Shown: positions 9,597 to 20,100 of the stretch, piece after piece
Layout: each line of letters begins with the position of its first letter
How positions within the stretch are numbered: position 1 is the first letter of the stretch
From: Triparma columacea
Lineage: Eukaryota > Sar > Bolidophyceae > Parmales > Triparmaceae
Direction of reading: 5' to 3'
Assembly: GCA_030267965.1 (NCBI GenBank)
Contig: BRYA01000861.1
Location: 1 to 25,145 of the forward strand
DNA: 25,145 nt
Translations under genes and position numbers: made by a program
The notes under the pieces: generated by a model
Database searches by the model: none
Told to the model about the DNA's origin: nothing
Seen by the model: the letters and a program-made list of their open reading frames with translations, nothing else

Positions 9597-12500
9597 TCAC
9601 CTCATCTTCAAGTCCTTCTCACTCCTCTTCCCCCTGCCCCCCCTGCCTCCCCTCCCCCTCCCCCCCCTGCCCCCTCTCCCCCCCCTTCCTCTACCACCCC
9701 TCCCTCCACCCTTTAACCTTTCGCTCCCAAAACTCTTCCTTATCATCCCCTGTAAGACGGGGTCGCTCAACAAGCACCCAGTGTGCCTATCCCCCTCCAC
9801 CCCCTCCACCTTGGCTCCCTCCCCGTCCTTGAACTCCACCTCTATAAATCTGCAAAGGGTCGCCTCGTCTCTCTTCTCCAGAACCCTGACCTTCTTCACG
9901 TTCTTTCCGAGGTGAAGAGTCGTGGGGGCCTTGGTGCTGACGAAGGACCACTTGTTGTTGCTCGTCACGTCGACGACGAAAACCCCCCCATTCTCCAAAT
10001 CAGGGCACACCGTAATCTCCTCGATGTTGGGGTGCCCGTCAGGCAGTGGGCAATTCAAGACGAGCCTCCGACCCGCAATGGAAGCCTGCTTCTTCTTCTT
10101 CTCATCCACCTCGTCGTCGCTCTCCACCTCCTCCTCCTCCTCCTCTAGCCCTAGCCCTCCCCACTCCTTCCTCGGGTTGTTGTAGCAGTGCGGGCAAAGC
10201 GGGAAGGTCCTCGTCGGGTTCCCNNNNNNNNNNNNNNNNNNNNNNNNNNNNNNNNNNNNNNNNNNNNNGAAGGAAGGAAGGGACGTGTTAGGGGATGCTA
10301 GTAGACCGCATCACGATACGCTAACCCCAACCCACCTATACAAGCAGAGCTCGAACCCGCATCCCTCCACTGCGCAGACCTTTCCGCTCCACTGCTTCAG
10401 AACGCCGCCCCCAGGCATGGGGTACACCGTCTCCGTGAACCTGTTGTAGAGCCTCGTGGGGGGTCCTTCGATGTACTGCAAGTACCTCCGAGTTAGACCG
10501 CACCTCGTGAAGGCCTTCCCTACGTCCTCGAGCTTGCTGAAGCTGCAGTGGGCGAATTCAATCATTGCAAAATAGGGTTAATTAGAGGACGAGAATCACC
10601 ACGGCGCCGAATTGTAGTTGTAGTTGCATTCCTCCAACCATGTCCACGGCTGGCTTCGCTCGCCGCTTCGCTGGCCCCAACCTCCCCCCCCCCCCCCGAG
10701 CCTCACCTGCTCCCGAACAGAACGTCCATCTTCCCAATGTTCTTCATGAAGTTGATGAACTTGCCCTCAAAGAGCTCCAGGCTCCTCTGCACCACGTCCT
10801 CCTTCCTCAACACCCCCTTGCTAATCTCGTCGCACTGGCCCTCGATGTCGGCCCTGACCTTTGGGAGGACCAGGGCCGAGTCGATCAGGTGGTAGCCGTT
10901 GGCTAGGACCAGCCCCAACTTTGTCGGCATGAGCTTCCTCCCAGTTATAAGCTGCGCGTAGTTTCTCTTAAGTATGTTCTCGATGTGGGTGGGGATGCTG
11001 GCGTCCGTGCCGATGCCGTTCTTCTCCATCATGCCGATAAGCTCGCTCTCCGTGAGGTGAGTCGGTGGGACCGTCATCCTCTCCTTCACCCCTAGTGTTG
11101 CCCGAGCCCCAGTCGCGACCACCCCCACCCCTCCACCCTTCCCCTTGCTACCCTCCGGAGGGTGCAAAGGCAGCCTCTCCCCCTCCTTGAAGTCCGGCAG
11201 CTGCCTCTCTTCCGCGTCGTCGAGCTCGTCTTCCTCGTCCCTCATCCCCTCCACCCGCTCCTTCTCCCCGTACTGCTTGTGCAGCAGCACCGCCAGGAAC
11301 CCCGGGCTCACGAGCTGCTTCCCCATAACGCTGAACAGACCCTTTTCTCCTAGCGGCGGAATCTCCAGCCCCACCTTGGTGCTCATCCAAACCGCGTCCG
11401 GGCTTACGGTCGCGATGAAGTGCCTCACTACGAGCTCGTACACCCTGCTCATGTCCCCTCCCAGCTCGTGTACCCCCGCCCCCCTGCATGGTGTTATCGG
11501 TGGGTGGTCCCCAGCGTCGTACCCTCCCTTCGCTCCGTTGGGTCCGGCCTTCAGTAGGTCCCTAACGTAGGTCCCCCATCTCGGGTCGTCCGCCTGCTGC
11601 TTAAGGGTGCCCTTAATGTCGAACGAAGAGGGGTAAGCGCTGCTCTCCGTTCGGGGGTAGGAGAGGTAACCGCTAAGGTAAAGCCTCTCGGCCGTCGACA
11701 GGGCGGCGTGGGGGCCTATTCCCAGCCCCTTGCTGCAGGCCTTTAGGAAGGCCACAGTGTTAAGGGGGGTGGGCCTGCCCTGCTTCTTCTCCCTCGTGAC
11801 GACCTTCGAGACCACCACGCAGGGAGGGGAGCCGTCTTCCAGAACCGCCACTCCTTCCCTTGCCAGGTTCTCGACCTTGGTCTGGTTAAAGCTCCTGCCG
11901 TACTCCCACGTAGCCCTGGTGATCCGGCCCCCCTTGATGATCCCCAAGTCCAGACCCCAGTAGGGCTCGGGCTTAAACATCTCGATGTCGATGTGCCTCT
12001 GGACAACAAAGCCCAGTGTGGGCGTCTGGCAAGGGCCGTAAGATATGACTGAGCTGTCCAGGTCCCCGTACCTTCCTTGGAAGAACCTAGTCTGAAATCG
12101 GGAGAAGCTGAATGAGGGGAGGGGGTGAGGAGGGGGGGGTGAGGGGGGGAAGAGCTCAGGGGTTTGAGGTCTGAGATCGTCTCCTGAACCACCTGTTCTT
12201 CGGGTACGCATATATTGTCAAGGTTAAACTTTGGTTCTCCATATCCTCACCTGACCCCAATCTTCAAGTCAAGTTCCTGCCTCGCATCCACGGCCTGGCT
12301 CTGGTGTTGGTCCGGTTTCCCCAGCGCCCCATACGCCTTGAGTATGTCCCCCTCGCTGATCGCTGAGAAGTGCGCCCTGTATACCCTCGCGAACGTCCTG
12401 TCGTTCTTCCCTCCGTTTTTCATTACGGGCATTACGATACCGAGGACCTCGAAGTTTATGTTCTCGCCCTCCCTGTCGCAGTCCATCCATAGAACGACGA

Positions 12501-13611
12501 AGTCTGCCCCCTTCCCCACGGTCTCTAGGTGCCTGACAATGCTCCCCTTGCTCGGCTTCCTTACGATCGGGGCTGTGTAGAGCTCCTGGGGATCTACGCT
12601 GTCCCAGCTCTGGTACTTCGCACCGAAGTCCACGTTGTAGACGTGACCGGTTACGCTGGTTACCTTGTGGCAGGTTTTAGCGGCCCGAGGAGCGAACTTG
12701 AAGACGGGGTTGACCGCAGTGAACTCGTGTACGGGAGTGCCGATTCCCTTGTGATCTGAGTAGTTGTGTGCACCTCGAGAGGAGAGGGCCTTGGCGATGG
12801 AGGAGGCTATGGAGGGCTTCTCGGCGACGTGGACTATGTTTATGGTCTGGCCTGAGCCGTAGTTGGGATCAGAAGGAAGGTTGACGTCGAACATGTTGGT
12901 GGGGGCAGCGGAGGGATGACGAGCGGCCGGTTTGGGTTTGGGGTCGTGGGAAGAAGGATGGGGGGGAGTCTTCTCTTGATCGAGTTTGCCCTTCTTCCCT
13001 CGTGCTGACTTGGTGGCTGTGTCGATGTCCATGGACCTGGTACTCTTAGTGATTTCGTGCATCGGTTTAGGGGGCATCTTCTTGTTGCTCTTGTTCTTAT
13101 TGGGGTTCTTATTGGCATTCTTGTGGGCGTTAGTTTTCGCGCTTCCTTGTTGCTGTTGCTGTGGCGGCGGCGGCAACCCCGGTGGTGCCTGTTGATGCAT
13201 TGGTTTTGGTGGTCCCTTCTTCTTCTTCTTCGTCTCCTCTCCACTCCCTTTCTCGTGCATGGGAGTCGACGTCGGCATCGTGTGCATAGGAGCCGGCGGC
13301 ATCCCACTCCCACCCCCTCTTCCCCTCCCTCCTCCCCTACCTCCTCCTCTCCCTCCCACCCTACCACCTCCCCTCCCTCTCCCCCTACCACCTCTTGAAG
13401 CCCCGTTTGTGGCAGGTGCGTAAGAACCGAAAGCGTCGGGGTATGTGTTGTTTGTCTGGGTTGTTGAGTTTGATTGGGTGTTATTGGTGGGAGATACTGG
13501 GGCAGTAGAGAACGATTGAGGGTTATATGATGAAGCTGAGGCATTTAGATGGTTTTTATTTGTGTTTCCTCTGCCTCTGTTATTTCTTCTTCCTCTTCCT
13601 TGGTTATTCAT
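9597..13611 (-). CDS. TOP3B: DNA/RNA topoisomerase III beta with N- and C-terminal RGG boxes
   Basis: Minus-strand exons are 13611-12251, 12107-10707, 10542-10336 and (after the gap) 10223-9597, about 1,200 aa against roughly 860 in animal TOP3B. The extra length is a 250-residue low-complexity N terminus: Asn/Ser-rich, an RGG block (about 70-104), repeated P-M-H motifs and Lys-rich runs. The Toprim domain starts near 255 (VHVAEKPSIA) and has DCDREGEN near 375. SYGPCQTPTLGF and the active-site Tyr of LSYPRTESSAYP (about 604) follow. DAGDHPPITP and the exon-2 segments are of beta rather than alpha type. FPLCPHCYN near the C terminus is the TOP3B zinc-finger remnant, followed by a poly-Glu run and an RGG tail. 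TOP3B relaxes DNA and unknots RNA on mRNPs with TDRD3. The 45-base gap hides the third intron's acceptor, so a few residues are unseen. Confidence 0.94.
10224..10268. other. Assembly gap (45 N) inside the topoisomerase gene
   Basis: Runs of N replace sequence between the donor at 10335 and the first readable codon of the last exon (10223). The missing bases should hold the intron acceptor and perhaps a few codons of the last exon. Confidence 0.99.
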
Positions 13612-13760
13612 GCGTTGATGTAGCGATTTTGTTGTTGAATTGGGTTGGATCCCTTTTCACCCTTTTTCGCCTTTTTTTTCACTTTTTTTTCCTTTTTTCA
13701 CCTCTTCTTCCTCCCCATACTCAATCTATACATCTAAACGCCCCATTTCCCACCGTAATC
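13612..13760. promoter_or_regulatory. 149-bp bidirectional promoter, TOP3B / TIM50
   Basis: The start codons of the two genes point away from each other across only 149 bp. The interval contains runs of T and C on the plus strand (about 13650-13710) but no recognisable TATA box. Shared use of the region is inferred from the spacing alone. Confidence 0.6.
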
Positions 13761-15406
13761 ATGTTTCGAGGTTTATCATGTATGAAAAATGGTCAGATTG
13801 TGATAAAAAGGCCTGTAAAAAGCCTTCTCCCTAAACGACCCCAAGTGACCGGGAGGCTTTCTAATCTCTCAAATAATCACACAATCGAGCTATTTACAAT
13901 GTGGCGATACACAACTACAGATACATATACATACATAACAACACGTCAACTCTCAACATCAAGAACACTCCAAATAAGCCCTTCACAAAGAGCACAACAA
14001 CGTGCCCAACGCAGAATAGCAGCCATGGAGGAAATGATAGCTAAAGGAGGAGCAGTAGCGGCTGCAGCTCCCACACAGAGGAACAATATATTGTACTTTT
14101 TCTCTGCTCTCACCACCTCCATGTTCGTCTGGGGCTGTGTTGATGCAGAGTCTCCCCCCATGAAGGCAGCCGAGTTCCTTGGCATCAAGAGCCTATACGA
14201 CAGGCTAGCTGAGACGTTCAACAAGCCCCACGTAGACAATCTGCTGCCTGACTGGCCGATGCCCAACGTGCCCGCGAACATACCCTGCCCCCATACGCTA
14301 GTTTTGGACCTTGAGGAGACACTCGTCAACGCTTCCTGGGACAAGCGCTATGGCTGGCGCTATGCCAAGGTGAGAACAGGCGTAAACCGGCGCAGTGCAG
14401 CGATTAGTTACGGCGTTTCTGGAGGGGGAAGCCGCTGATGTCCGATACTGAAGGTCCTACTCACCTCTACAGCACTACTGTACCTCTATCAAACACACAT
14501 TAACACAACCCAAATGCACCCCCCCTATTCGCCGTTGCAGCGTCCTGGCGTTGACAAGTTCCTATCCACCCTCGCCAACTACTACGAGATAGTTCTCATG
14601 TCCCCCTCCCTCCCCCAGAACGCTGAGCCCGTAATCGCCGCCCTCGACAAGGAGCGCTACATCATGCACCACGTCTTCAGGGAGGGCCTCCACTACATAG
14701 ACGGCGTCCACGTCAAGGACCTCAGCAAGCTCAACAGGCCCGTCAACAGGATCGTCGTAATCGACGACGACCGCGACGCGGTGAAGCTACACCCGGACAA
14801 CTTAATCAAGGTCAAGCCATACACGGACAAGCACGACAGGGAGGACAACACGCTCCTAAACCTGATACCCATATTGGTGGAGGTGAGCGAGGCGGGGGGG
14901 CCTAGGGGCGAGCGCACTTTCCGCCCCGTCGCATTGCCCAACTTCTAACCCCCATCACCTCCCCCCCCTCTCGCCCTCTCTCTGCCCCCCCTCAGATTGC
15001 GAAATCCAACACCAAGGACATCCCAGCAACCCTCTACCAGTTCAGGGGAATGGACGCCGACCAGATCGCCTCCGAGTACAACCGGCGCGTCCAGGGCGTC
15101 CGCGATCAGGCCGCCCAGGCTAGCGCAAGCGGTCTCGGTAGTTTCGCACGTACCCTCCCCCCCCCCGACCTCGCGCCACAGACCGTCAGCGTGGCTAAGA
15201 AGAGCGGATTGACGAGCAAGGACTTGATGGGGGATGTTAGCGGGGCGGAGAGAGTTGGAGGGGGAGGGAAGAAGGGGGGGGTTACGGACTGGTGGGAACA
15301 GAGGAATAAGGATAAGGCGGAGCTGCAGATGATCAAACAACAGAAATGGCAGGAGGTTATGATCAAGAGAGAAGAAAAGAAAAAGAAGAAGCAAGATATT
15401 AACTAG
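13761..15406 (+). CDS. TIM50: Mitochondrial inner-membrane import translocase subunit TIM50
   Basis: Exons 13761-14369, 14541-14882 and 14996-15406 are all joined in phase 0 (453 aa). The basic, Ser/Thr-rich start (including TTRQLSTSRT) fits a mitochondrial presequence. A hydrophobic segment follows at about 109-127 (ILYFFSALTTSMFVWGC), the single inner-membrane anchor. The FCP1-like HAD-fold domain begins at TLVLDLEETLV (183-187). It continues with RPGVDKFL, the IVLMSPSLPQNAEPV segment, VIDDDRDAVKLHPDN and the LLNLIPILVE end typical of TIM50. In TIM23-complex import this domain receives presequences in the intermembrane space. The second motif acid is Glu instead of Asp (D-L-E-E-T), consistent with a non-catalytic role. 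The C-terminal extension (about 70 residues) is Lys-rich and coiled, ending in KKKKKQDIN. ATG 13899 is an alternative in-frame start. Confidence 0.93.
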
Positions 15407-15588
15407 GGATGGAGGGGAAGAGGAAGGACGGGATGGATAAGGGGGGGGGGGGGTAATCTAGCTTGAGAGGATGTGTAAATGGAAATTTGAGTAATTAATT
15501 ATTCCTTCCTTCCTCCGACCCAAACAGTTTCCTTGCTTTATTTAATTTTGAATTGCCAGAAACCCACCCAGATCCGCTTCAACGTAAA

Positions 15589-17118
15589 ATGTCCGTGGAG
15601 GCTGAGGGTATATTCGACGAGTTCCTTTCGGACGAGAACGGCACAGCCGACGCTGCCGTCGAAGATGATATTGAGGACGACCTTGCTGCCTACGACACCT
15701 TCCTCGCCCAGGCTGGAAGGGAGCAGCCCGCTCCCATCCCCGAGTCCACCAGTCAGCAGCCCCCGGTATCTACCTTAACCACCGTCCCCTCGACGTCGCA
15801 GTTCTCGGCCCTGTCCTCCTCTACTAATTCTTCCACAGCCGTCTTGCCTGGGGACAAGGCCAACTCCTCCAAGGCTGGGGGGGGAGAACATGGAAGGGGC
15901 ACCATACCAGAGGCTGCGCGGGACGATGATGCTGGGTACGGGGACGACTTTGAGGAGGGAGAAGAAGAGGACGAGGATGGGGATAATGATGATGAGGAAT
16001 ATGCCGACGACATGGAGAGCCTGGAGAAGGAGGCGGGCGTGTTTTTGAGGATCGGCCAAATGACGCTGACCAAGACGCAGGCGAAGCTGTACGGTCTCAA
16101 GAAGTCCAACAAGAATTCCAAGTTCGTGGTCCCTTCTTTCACCCGCCAGAGGCCTTCAGGTCGCAACGTTAAAGACAGGGCGGCCTTCCGCGACAAACTC
16201 GCACGGCCTGTCCGCGCGTACACCGCGAAGGACAAGCCCAAGGAGTTTGCCAAGGAGTCCGAGAAGGTCAACTGCACGTTCGTGCCCACAAAATCCAGGG
16301 CAGCCAAGGCGGCGATGAAGTCCCAAGGCTGCGGCTACGACTTCCTAGACAACCTCGACAAGGACGACGGCTTCATCCCCAGGATGGACGCGTTCGAGAA
16401 CTACAGGAGGAAGAAGTTCAGGAGGGATCAGGAGAGGCAAATCTACGATACTTCGGTCGACAAGAAGCAGTGCCCCAACTGCGGGAACTTCCAGTCATAC
16501 GACGAGTGGGTGGACAAGAGAATGCAGTGCTGCAACGATAGGTGCAACAGGCAGTTCACCTACACGGTGCTGAACGCCTTCAGGATGGACAGGTGGGAGA
16601 AGAGGATGGGCAAGTCGCAGCAGCACGCCAAGGCGACCCTACAGCAACTAAAAAGGGAGACGGAGGAGGACAGGCAGGTGTTCATCGTGAGAACAAAGGT
16701 TCAAGAGGAGCTCATCGCCAAGGTCTCTCAAAAGGGTAAGGACTTCCTGCAGCGCATGAACTCGGACATCAACGCCAAGGAGAACAAGCTCAAGGAGAAG
16801 AACATTAAGAACGACAAGGTCTTCAAGGCCCAGTGTCCTTTCGAACCCAAGCTGAACGTCGACAAGAAATGGCTCAAGAACCGCAACCCCCGGGCCCTCT
16901 ATGCGACGAAGGACAGGGTTGTCATCGAGGCCAAACCAAAGAAGAAGAAGAAGGCTTACGCTCCTCCGAAGAAGGTCGTGAGGAGAAAGAAAGAGGCGGG
17001 TGAGAAGCGGGACGAATCGAGGACGGAAGAGAAGCCGGTGAGGGGGATCATCACCGCGAAGGAGGCCGAGGAGGAGGACAAGCAGATGAGGGCGGAGTTC
17101 GAGAGGCTGCTGTTGTAG
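15589..17118 (+). CDS. Zinc-binding, coiled-coil hypothetical protein, 509 aa
   Basis: This is a single open exon with strongly biased codons, so it is clearly coding. The N terminus (1-150) is acidic and Ser/Pro-rich and ends in a run of Asp/Glu (FEEGEEEDEDGDNDDEEYADD). A basic region follows, then a small zinc-binding cluster with the spacing C295-x2-C298-x15-C314-C315-x3-C319 (CPNCGNFQSYDEW to CCNDRC). The rest is charged helix (RWEKRMGKSQQHAK onwards) and a Lys-rich C terminus. Two CxFxP-type motifs (NCTFVPTKS and QCPFEPKLN) flank the zinc and helical regions. Short F-x-P-x motifs of this kind occur in ciliary/centrosomal proteins of protists, but I cannot assign one. No membrane segment or signal peptide is seen. 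Its stop lies 76 bp from the stop of the convergent fusion gene. Confidence 0.8.
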   Translation: MSVEAEGIFDEFLSDENGTADAAVEDDIEDDLAAYDTFLAQAGREQPAPIPESTSQQPPVSTLTTVPSTSQFSALSSSTNSSTAVLPGDKANSSKAGGGEHGRGTIPEAARDDDAGYGDDFEEGEEEDEDGDNDDEEYADDMESLEKEAGVFLRIGQMTLTKTQAKLYGLKKSNKNSKFVVPSFTRQRPSGRNVKDRAAFRDKLARPVRAYTAKDKPKEFAKESEKVNCTFVPTKSRAAKAAMKSQGCGYDFLDNLDKDDGFIPRMDAFENYRRKKFRRDQERQIYDTSVDKKQCPNCGNFQSYDEWVDKRMQCCNDRCNRQFTYTVLNAFRMDRWEKRMGKSQQHAKATLQQLKRETEEDRQVFIVRTKVQEELIAKVSQKGKDFLQRMNSDINAKENKLKEKNIKNDKVFKAQCPFEPKLNVDKKWLKNRNPRALYATKDRVVIEAKPKKKKKAYAPPKKVVRRKKEAGEKRDESRTEEKPVRGIITAKEAEEEDKQMRAEFERLLL

Positions 17119-17194
17119 ATTAGAAGAGGGCAAAATGGCGTAACTGATAGATTGGACAGGTGTACTAAAAGAACAAACATTGTTATCATAGTCG

Positions 17195-20100
17195 TTATGA
17201 TACGAAGAAGTCAAGATCATCGTTCCATCCCCCTCCCTTTTCGTTAATCAGGGATTCAACCCGCTTCCTCATTTTGTCCATGCCAAAGGCAAAGAGTCTT
17301 GCAGGGCGGAGTTCGGTCTTCCAGTCGGAGATGCCAAAGGAGGAAGCACCCCACTCTCTCGGTACGACGGAGGTACCCTCGCCGCACTGGGACTTAAGGT
17401 CTTCGACCCAGCCATCCAGAGTCTTTCCCACGCTCCACACTTCAATGGTCTTGGAGCCGGCGAGCTCCCTCGCCAGGAACTCGCACTTGCAGGAGCGTAG
17501 GTTGTCTATCGAAAGCCTCCCGTGACTTCGAGTCTGTTGGCCGGGGTGCTGGCGCCATTGGAACAAGGGGGAACCCGGAGGCAGGCGCGCGCAGAGGAAC
17601 TGTCTGGAGAAGAAGGTCAGCCAGAAATGGTAGTCTATCGACCACTTGACGTCGTCCCGGAAGGATCCGTCGTGCAGGCAGGCGCGGAGGACGTTGGTTT
17701 TTAAGACGAGCGTCTGCATTAGAGATGGAATTTCAACAAAGCGGAATTTGCGAAAGTCATCAGGAGAAACCAGGGAGTTCTGCCACTGTGCGGGGAGGCG
17801 GGGAGGTGGAGGTTAGGTAAGGTAAATGAGCACGCAAGCCAAGCCACCGACGTCCAATCCACACCTCACCTCCACATAACGAGCCATCCCCTCCCTCTCC
17901 CAACCGACGCACTCCGCTCCGCAGCACACGCCGTCAAGATAGCCTAGGGTCGACGAAATATGGGAGAGGAGGGAGAGGAAGTTGGAGGGGGACCTGGTGT
18001 CATCAGACTCCATAAAGCCAGTGTAAGGAGAACGGATGTGAGGAAGCATCCGGGACATTGTCGCGCCTTGTCCGACGTTTTGGCGCTGCTCCTGAAATAC
18101 TAGCACGAGCGTGTTTGAGGGGTGGACTTGCTTGGCTAGTTGATGGGGAGTCAGGGGGTTTGACACTAGAGACTGAATAGAGGGGGGTGGGGGGGAGGTT
18201 GAGGAAATGTCCGCGGACTCGCGAGGAGGGAGCTGCAGGGCGGGTGGGGGGAGGGTGGTGGTGGGGGAGGGGGTGTAGATAACCTTGACGGAGGTAGGAG
18301 GCATGGCTGGGGAGACGGGGTGGGTTGAGATGAGATGGGGTGGAGAGCAAGGATAAGCGGATATAGCATCTCACCTGATGCCAATTGTTGCAAGTACTCG
18401 TAGCTCCCGTCTGACGAACAGTCGTCCGAAACTATCAACTCAATACCTCCGGCCAAGGGAGGAGTTTGGGACAGAACGGAGAGGAGGGCCTCTGGGAGGT
18501 AAGGCTGGGCATTGTAAACTGGCATGATCACAGAGAGTTGAGGGGGGGGGGGGGGGGAGGGGGGAGGGAGGAGAGGGGGGGGAGAGATGGTGGGACGAGC
18601 GGAAGGTGGATGCCACTTTCCAAAGTGAACGTTGCCGCGAGGGATCGTGAGAAGAGACGACTGTAGAGAGGCGAACGTCGAAGGGGAGGGCACAGTCCAC
18701 CAAATGTTGAGGCAGACGAAGGGGGAGAGATCGACGCAAGAGGAGGAATTGGGAGCGTGGAGGGTTCTCGTGGAGGGAGAGAGGAACTTCAACTGTGGTG
18801 GCGAGGGGGGGGGGGATAGGCGGTCAGTCATTGCAAGGTGAACACTGTCGGGTACAAATCGGGGACAGGTTGTAGCCAAAACTCACCTCCATCGGGTAAT
18901 TGGCAAAACTCGGGTTGTGCGATTTCCACTCGGAAACCTTCTCGAACAGGAGGTCTAGATGGCAGAGTGGGGTGGAGTGCTGAAAGGTGTAGTTTTTGGA
19001 AGTGGAGGATGAAGATGGAGCGGAGGGGGAAGACTCGTGAAGGAGACTGTCCAACTTTTGGGAGAAAGGGTACCAATTCCGGCCGTTGTAAGGCAATGCG
19101 TCGGGGCAGGTTGACTCACTGAGGGTTATGGCAATTAAAGTTTCACCCGCCCAGTGAACCCAACAGTGAGAGGAGGAGGGTGATGAGGCCAGATCTTTGA
19201 GGGCGCTCGAGGTTGAAGACGAGAGCGGAATGACAACTTCATTCCTGACATATTTTTTAAGGGGAGATAAGGACAGGGTGAGGGATGTTATCACTCCGAG
19301 CTCGCCGAGGGCACAGCGGGCGAGCTCAAAGGAGGGGAGACTGGGGTCAGAGTGTGGAAAGACTAGAGGGAGAGGGTGGTGGGGAGATACGAGGGTCATT
19401 CCAGTGACACAATCTGAAACTGTGCCTTGGTGAAGGCTGCTGCCGTGAGATCCTGTCGAGATGCATCCCGCAACTGTTTGGTCGAGGAGGATCGGGAGTG
19501 ATGGAAGGGATAGATTGTGGGGGGCGAGGAGGTTGCAGAGAGCACGGAGGGAGAGAGAGGGCTGGACCGTTATGGTTGGCGGGGAGCACTGGGAGTTGAA
19601 GGATATCACTCGGTCCATTGTGGAGGTTTCTATGCGAAGGCTTGGGGAGAGGAGGGAGGGGGAGGGTAGTGGTAGATCTCGCATGGAATTCTCTGCTCCG
19701 ATGGGAATGACGTGGGAACTAGTTTCGCGTGATTTGTTCACTGCAAAGATCACGTCGGACTCAGACGAACAGCGCATTACGTGACAAAAGGTGCGAGTGT
19801 TGGTACTTGTTGTATTGGTGTAGGGGGGGGGGGAGGACTGTAGGTAGAGGGGGGGGGGGGGAGAGGGGGGCGGACAGAGTAGTGCGTCTAGCACTGCCAC
19901 GTCGCGAAGACCCTTGAGGGGAGCGGAAAGGGTGGGGGAGGGGGGGTTAGGTTAGAATGTTCAATGTCTGAAGGGTTTCCTTCTTGAGCGCGAACCTCAC
20001 CTCCTCAAAGCTCATCTTGGAGGACGTGACTCCCTTTTTGGACGGGGAGTTCTTTACAAATCGCAGGGCCTCGTTGAGCGTTGCGGAAACTCCACCCGTT

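Noticed and set aside
13527..13760. Upstream extension of the TIM50 frame
   Set aside because: The extension begins at a non-ATG codon inside the topoisomerase's first exon and reads as hydrophobic low complexity; ATG 13761 is the first usable start.
15753..16307. Antisense open frame within the zinc/coiled-coil gene
   Set aside because: Serine-rich mirror of the acidic coding stretch with no independent domain or start context.
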